From: Gammaproteobacteria bacterium | GTDB lineage: Bacteria; Pseudomonadota; Gammaproteobacteria; Acidithiobacillales; Acidithiobacillaceae | Direction: 5' to 3' | Length of the DNA stretch: 59,280 nucleotides | NCBI GenBank assembly: GCA_023381645.1 | Contig: JAMCRJ010000093.1 | Coordinates: 1-59,280 of the forward strand | Shown: positions 55,320 to 59,280 of the stretch, in pieces | How the letters are laid out: every line of letters begins with the position of its first letter | Position numbering within the stretch: position 1 is the stretch's first letter | Translations under genes and position numbers: made by a program | Notes under the pieces: generated by a model | The model's database searches: none | Told to the model about the DNA's origin: nothing | The model's input: the letters and a program-made list of their open reading frames with translations, nothing else

Positions 55320-55394
55320 TTGGGGGATCGTCTAGCGGTAGGACCGCGGACTCTGACTCCGCTAACCGTGGTTCGAATCCACGTCCCCCAGCCA
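55320..55394 (+). tRNA. tRNA-Gln (CTG)
   Basis: 75 nt with encoded CCA. Acceptor TGGGGGA/TCCCCCA, anticodon loop CTCTGAC giving CTG, T loop GGTTCGAATCC. Confidence 0.97.
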
Positions 55395-55450
55395 AATAAA
55401 AACGCTGACGCGCCCTGTCCTCCCCGGACAGACATTGCTAAACTCAGAAT

Positions 55451-56344
55451 ATGAGCCACTCCCATACTGATTCTGCGTCCCCCTCTCTGCGCTTCACCAA
55501 GATGCAGGGCCTGGGTAACGATTTCGTCGTTTTCGATGGCGTTCGTCAACGGGTCGAACTGTGCCCCGAGGCCATCCGTACCATAGCCGACCGCCACTTC
55601 GGCGTCGGCTGCGATCAGATCCTGCTGGTGGAGGCCGCCGCATCCCCTGATTGCGACTTCCGTTACCGCATCTTCAATGCCGATGGCGGCGAAGTGGCGC
55701 AGTGCGGCAATGGCGCCCGCTGCTTTGCCGTCTTCGTGCGCCGCGCCAGGCTCACGGACAAGGACACTATCACCGTCGAGACTCGGGCGGGACGGCTGAT
55801 CCTGCATCACCGGGATAATGGTGAAGTCACCGTCAACATGGGTGTTCCGCAACTCGTCCCCGCCGATGTCCCCTTCCGCGCCGATGAAGAATCCCCCGAA
55901 TACCTGCTGTCCGCAGGGAACCACACCCTGCGCATCGCCGCCGTCGGCATGGGCAATCCCCACGCGGTGCTGCGTGTCGCGAGCGCGGCGGAGGCCCAGG
56001 TAGCCACCCTGGGTCCGCGCATCGAAACACACCCTGACTTCCCCGAGCGCTGCAATGTGGGTTTCATGGAAGTCCGTGACCGCAACCATATTCAACTGCG
56101 GGTATGGGAGCGCGGCGCGGGTGAAACCCTGGCCTGCGGCAGCAATGCCTGCGCGGCCGTGGTGGCGGGCATCCGCTGGGATGAACTGGATCACGCGGTG
56201 GCGGTGACTCTGCCGGGTGGCACTCTGGAGATCGAATGGGCAGGCCCTGGACATCCCGTGATGATGACCGGTCCGGCGCAGGTGGTTTTCGACGGGGTCT
56301 GGCCGTTATCGGCAGAGATCAAGCACATTGACGGGGGATCATGA
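55451..56344 (+). CDS. dapF: Diaminopimelate epimerase
   Basis: 297 residues, the usual length. It converts LL- to meso-diaminopimelate for lysine and peptidoglycan. Both catalytic cysteines are seen in NADGGEVAQCGNGARC and ERGAGETLACGSNACA. GLGNDFVV near the N-terminus is typical. It heads the dapF-DUF484-xerC cluster common in gammaproteobacteria. Confidence 0.97.
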   Translation: MSHSHTDSASPSLRFTKMQGLGNDFVVFDGVRQRVELCPEAIRTIADRHFGVGCDQILLVEAAASPDCDFRYRIFNADGGEVAQCGNGARCFAVFVRRARLTDKDTITVETRAGRLILHHRDNGEVTVNMGVPQLVPADVPFRADEESPEYLLSAGNHTLRIAAVGMGNPHAVLRVASAAEAQVATLGPRIETHPDFPERCNVGFMEVRDRNHIQLRVWERGAGETLACGSNACAAVVAGIRWDELDHAVAVTLPGGTLEIEWAGPGHPVMMTGPAQVVFDGVWPLSAEIKHIDGGS

Positions 56345-56345
56345 C

Positions 56346-56522
56346 ATGCAGGATTCGACGTTGGAGGCAGTTGCCAAGGGTTTGAACAGTGATACGGCCG
56401 CGTTGGCCTTTCTGCACAAACTCGATGATGAGGAAGGTGAAACGCTGGCGCGCCTGATTGCCGCGCTGGAGGTCCACAGTGCCTCGGAACGCTACAGTGA
56501 TACCCACTGGGAGGATGACTGA
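56346..56522 (+). CDS. Small acidic hypothetical protein
   Basis: 58 residues from the ATG at 56346 (MQDSTLEAVAKGLNSD ... LARLIAALEVHSASERYSD), helical and acidic. It starts one base after the dapF stop and its stop abuts the next start, so it is clearly inside the operon. Family unknown. Confidence 0.7.
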   Translation: MQDSTLEAVAKGLNSDTAALAFLHKLDDEEGETLARLIAALEVHSASERYSDTHWEDD

Positions 56523-57206
56523 GTGGCCACGGAGCCTGAACTGGAAACACAGGCGGATCAGGTCCTGGCCTATCTCCGCCAGCATCCGCAATTTTTGTGG
56601 GACCAGGAAGACCTGCTCCACACCCTGACCCTGCCCCATGTCGGACGTGGTTCCGCTTCGTCCCTGCTGGAGCGGCAGGCGCAGGTGCTGCGCGAAGAAA
56701 ACCTCCGGCTGCATCAGCGTATCAGCGCACTGTTGGGTGCCGCCCAGCAGAATGCCGCACTCGGTCTGCACCTCTCCGACCTGGCTACCGAACTGTTGCA
56801 GACACCCGACTGTACCACGACCGTCAATACCGTCATCACCCGTCTGCGGGAGGGCTTTCAGGTGGAGGAAATGGCCCTGATTGCCCGCGCACCCGTGGCC
56901 GGACTGCCCCAGTTTCTACCGTTGGAACAGGCCGATTTTCAGGAGATTCTGAACGGCCTACCGTTGTTGCGCGCCGCGACCGGGCTGACCCTGAGCCCGA
57001 CCCTGCGCAGCACCCTCTTCGGTGCGGCAGGGGCGGGACTGACGTCTTTCGCCCTGATCCCGCTCGCCGGCCGGCATCTGCAAGGGGGGATTCTGCTTGG
57101 CAGTCAGCACCCCGGTCGCTATGCCGAGGACGCCGGGGCCGACCTGCTCGACCAGATTGCCCGCCTGGTCACGGCGGCACTGGATCGCTGCCTGGCCCCA
57201 TGCTGA
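56523..57206 (+). CDS. DUF484 protein
   Basis: 227 residues from a GTG. The N-terminal QVLAYLRQHPQFLWDQEDLLHTLTLPH and following coiled-coil (ERQAQVLREENLRLHQRISALLG) are the DUF484 signature; the C-terminal half is GAF-like. Function unknown, but it is a constant neighbour of dapF and xerC. Its stop lies inside the xerC start. Confidence 0.92.
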   Translation: MATEPELETQADQVLAYLRQHPQFLWDQEDLLHTLTLPHVGRGSASSLLERQAQVLREENLRLHQRISALLGAAQQNAALGLHLSDLATELLQTPDCTTTVNTVITRLREGFQVEEMALIARAPVAGLPQFLPLEQADFQEILNGLPLLRAATGLTLSPTLRSTLFGAAGAGLTSFALIPLAGRHLQGGILLGSQHPGRYAEDAGADLLDQIARLVTAALDRCLAPC

Positions 57207-58147
57207 TCGAAACCGCCATTGCCCAATTCATCGAAACGCTCCGGCAGGGCGGCAGGGCCAGTCCGGCCACGATCAGCGCCTATGGCCGCGACCTGCATGC
57301 CTGGGCGCGGTTTTCGCTGCAGCGCGGGCAGGCAGAGATCGCGCAGATAGATCGCGGCAGCCTGCGCACTTACCTCCTCGCGGAGCGCAGCCGCGGGGTG
57401 TCCATTCGCAGCCTGCGTCGGCATTTCGCGGCGTTGCGCGCCCTCTATCGCCATCTGCAGCAGGATGCGCCCGAACTGCGCAGCCCGGTGTCGGGGCTCG
57501 TCATGCCCAAGGCGGAGCAGCGCCTGCCCGACTGGCTGACGGTGGATCAGGCCCGCCTGCTGATGCAACCTGCCGCCCTATCCGACGCAGAATCGGCGCC
57601 GCGGGATTTCGCCGGGCTGCGGGATCAACTGATCCTGGAGCTGCTGTACTCCAGTGCTCTGCGCGTCAGCGAACTGGCAGGACTGAATCTGGTCGATCTG
57701 GATCGTCACGCGGGCACGGTACGGGTGCGGGGGAAGGGGCGCAAGGAACGCATCGTGCCGGTGGGACGGCCCGCCTGGGCAGCACTCCGCGCCTACCTGG
57801 CGGCGCGGACGGCCGTGGCGGCAGGCGGCGAGATGGCCCTCCTGGTCAACCAGCGCGGCCAGCGGCTCACGGTACGCAGCATTCAGGTGCGGGTCCAAAA
57901 ACTCGGCGACGCGCGGCTCGGGCAGCCGCTGCATCCCCATACCCTGCGCCACAGTGCTGCCAGCCATCTGCTGCAGTCCTCCGGCGAATTGCGCGCGGTG
58001 CAGGACTATTTAGGCCATGCGGGCATTGGCACGACCGCCATCTACACCCACATGGATTATCAACAACTGGCGCAGGTCTACGACCAGACACACCCGCGGT
58101 CGCGACGTGGTGACCAGGACATGAAGCACTTTGAGGGAAAAGCATGA
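57200..58147 (+). CDS. xerC: Tyrosine recombinase XerC
   Basis: 315 residues. Catalytic residues in place: [11 protein letters not shown] (Arg), [11 protein letters not shown] (Lys), [12 protein letters not shown] (His-x-x-Arg), [15 protein letters not shown] (His, nucleophile Tyr). With XerD it resolves chromosome dimers at dif. The ATG at 57200 overlaps the DUF484 stop; the end overlaps hslV. Confidence 0.96.
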   Translation: MLIETAIAQFIETLRQGGRASPATISAYGRDLHAWARFSLQRGQAEIAQIDRGSLRTYLLAERSRGVSIRSLRRHFAALRALYRHLQQDAPELRSPVSGLVMPKAEQRLPDWLTVDQARLLMQPAALSDAESAPRDFAGLRDQLILELLYSSALRVSELAGLNLVDLDRHAGTVRVRGKGRKERIVPVGRPAWAALRAYLAARTAVAAGGEMALLVNQRGQRLTVRSIQVRVQKLGDARLGQPLHPHTLRHSAASHLLQSSGELRAVQDYLGHAGIGTTAIYTHMDYQQLAQVYDQTHPRSRRGDQDMKHFEGKA

Positions 58148-58683
58148 CGGATTCGCAACAAATGCACGGCACCACCATCCTCTGTGTGCGGCGGGGCGCC
58201 AACGTGGTCATGGCCGGAGATGGCCAGGTGACCTTCGGCAATACGGTCATGAAGGGCAATGCCCGCAAGGTGCGCCGTATAGATCCGGGTGTATTGACCG
58301 GTTTCGCCGGCGCCACCGCCGACGCCTTTACCCTGCTGGAGCGTTTCGAGGCCAAACTCAAGGCCCACCCCGGCCAGTTGGCCAAGGCCGCCGTGGAACT
58401 GGCCAAGGAGTGGCGCACCGACCGGGTGCTGCGCCGCCTGGAGGCCATGCTTGCCATCGCGGACGACAAACAAAGTCTGATCGTCAGCGGCCAGGGCGAC
58501 GTACTGGATCCCGAATACGGCATCATCGCCATCGGTTCCGGGGGGCCCTACGCCCTGGCGGCGGCGCGTGCCCTGCTGGAAAACAGCGATCTGCCCGCCC
58601 GTGAAGTCGCCGAACGCGCACTGGGCATCGCTGGCGACATCTGCATCTATACCAACCACCAACATACGATCGAAGAGCTATGA
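58144..58683 (+). CDS. hslV: ATP-dependent protease subunit HslV
   Basis: 179 residues. The N-terminal threonine nucleophile follows MHG (TTILCVRRG), and GDGQVTFG and the [16 protein letters not shown] region are typical of HslV/ClpQ. It is the 12-mer proteolytic core that works with HslU, encoded next. Here the propeptide (MTDSQQMHG) is longer than usual. Confidence 0.97.
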   Translation: MTDSQQMHGTTILCVRRGANVVMAGDGQVTFGNTVMKGNARKVRRIDPGVLTGFAGATADAFTLLERFEAKLKAHPGQLAKAAVELAKEWRTDRVLRRLEAMLAIADDKQSLIVSGQGDVLDPEYGIIAIGSGGPYALAAARALLENSDLPAREVAERALGIAGDICIYTNHQHTIEEL

Positions 58684-59280
58684 GCATGTCTGAAATGACC
58701 CCCCGCGAGATCGTCCAGGAGCTGGACAAGTACATCATCGGCCAGTCGGAGGCCAAGCGCGCCGTAGCCATCGCCCTGCGCAACCGCTGGCGGCGCGGGC
58801 AGGTGCCGCCGCCGCTGCATCAGGAAATCACTCCCAAAAATATCCTCATGATCGGACCAACGGGAGTGGGCAAGACGGAAATCGCCCGGCGTCTGGCGCA
58901 ACTCGCCAATGCCCCCTTCATCAAGGTAGAAGCCACCAAATTCACCGAGGTGGGCTATGTGGGCAAGGATGTGGAATCCATCATCCGCGATCTGACCGAA
59001 ACCGCCGTCGACATGATCCGCAGCGAACGGCAGGTGGCGCTGCGCCAGCGCGCCGAGGAACTGGCAGAGGAGCGGATTCTCGACATCCTCATTCCCGGTC
59101 CGCGCGACAGCAGCGTACCGCGCAGCGACGAGGGCACTCGCCAGAAGTTCCGCAAAATGCTGCGCGAAGGCAAGCTGGATGCGCAGGAAATCGAGATCGA
59201 GGTGAGCGCTCCCAAGGGCGGGGTGGAGATCATGGCCCCGGCGGGTATGGAGGAGATGACCAACCAGCTCCGCGAGATGT
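58680..59280 (+). CDS. hslU: ATPase subunit HslU, 5' part
   Basis: The first 200 residues are present and the gene runs off the window. [34 protein letters not shown], Walker [10 protein letters not shown] and [18 protein letters not shown] are diagnostic of HslU/ClpY. The start overlaps the hslV stop (ATGA); an ATG two codons later is possible. Confidence 0.97.
   Translation, partial: MSMSEMTPREIVQELDKYIIGQSEAKRAVAIALRNRWRRGQVPPPLHQEITPKNILMIGPTGVGKTEIARRLAQLANAPFIKVEATKFTEVGYVGKDVESIIRDLTETAVDMIRSERQVALRQRAEELAEERILDILIPGPRDSSVPRSDEGTRQKFRKMLREGKLDAQEIEIEVSAPKGGVEIMAPAGMEEMTNQLREM

Overview
The window looks like chromosomal DNA of an acidophilic sulfur/iron-oxidising gammaproteobacterium, most probably Acidithiobacillus. 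The strongest clue is a cytochrome bc1 operon with the order cycA (diheme c4), sdrA, petA, petB, petC, followed by an Iro-like high-potential iron-sulfur protein, an arrangement I know from that genus. The species assignment is inference.

Region 1 (1-28000) is a surface and secretion region. It opens with the 3' part of a trimeric autotransporter adhesin, an OmpA-like lipoprotein and a Sel1-repeat protein. A long, mostly overlapping minus-strand gene train follows, read from 24509 down to 4486: Flp pilin, TadV, TadE, RcpC, RcpA, TadZ, TadA, TadB, TadC, TadD, a Pro/Ala-rich exported protein, TadG, a sigma-54 enhancer-binding regulator, a DUF2968 protein, a type I secretion ABC exporter, an HlyD adaptor, a TolC-like channel and a TonB-like protein. 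On both sides of this train lie four Cys-free Gly/Leu/Ala-rich proteins (3318, 4015, 25396, 26011). Three sigma-54 (-24/-12) promoter matches precede the Flp pilin and two of these proteins. I infer one sigma-54 regulon joining a Tad pilus, a type I exporter and a family of possible secreted matrix proteins, with the regulator encoded inside it. This is the best candidate for an undescribed system.

Region 2 (28000-39500) holds a TPR-sulfotransferase fusion, a DUF2784 membrane protein and an anaerobic-life cluster. That cluster has a class III ribonucleotide reductase (nrdD, frameshifted at a run of nine G), a separately encoded glycyl-radical domain, nrdG, a lipoate-ligase/DUF116 fusion, ubiV, ubiU, ubiT (oxygen-independent ubiquinone synthesis) and a nitronate monooxygenase-like flavoprotein. 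Two NrdR-box-like sites 32 bp apart precede nrdD.

Region 3 (39950-45800) is the bc1/HiPIP respiratory operon. It ends in a strong terminator and is followed by a structured inverted repeat, a PH-domain membrane protein and a cytochrome b561-like protein.

Region 4 (45859-49744) is a small genomic island in the 3' end of tRNA-Arg(CCG), flanked by a perfect 35-bp direct repeat. It carries a Fic protein, small unknown genes, a decayed tyrosine integrase and two further copies of the integrase 3' end that act as seams between modules.

Region 5 (49798-59280) is core housekeeping: rlmE, yhbY, apaG, a methyltransferase, typA, an OprO/P-like porin, tRNA-Gln(CTG), dapF, a small protein, a DUF484 gene, xerC, hslV and the 5' part of hslU.
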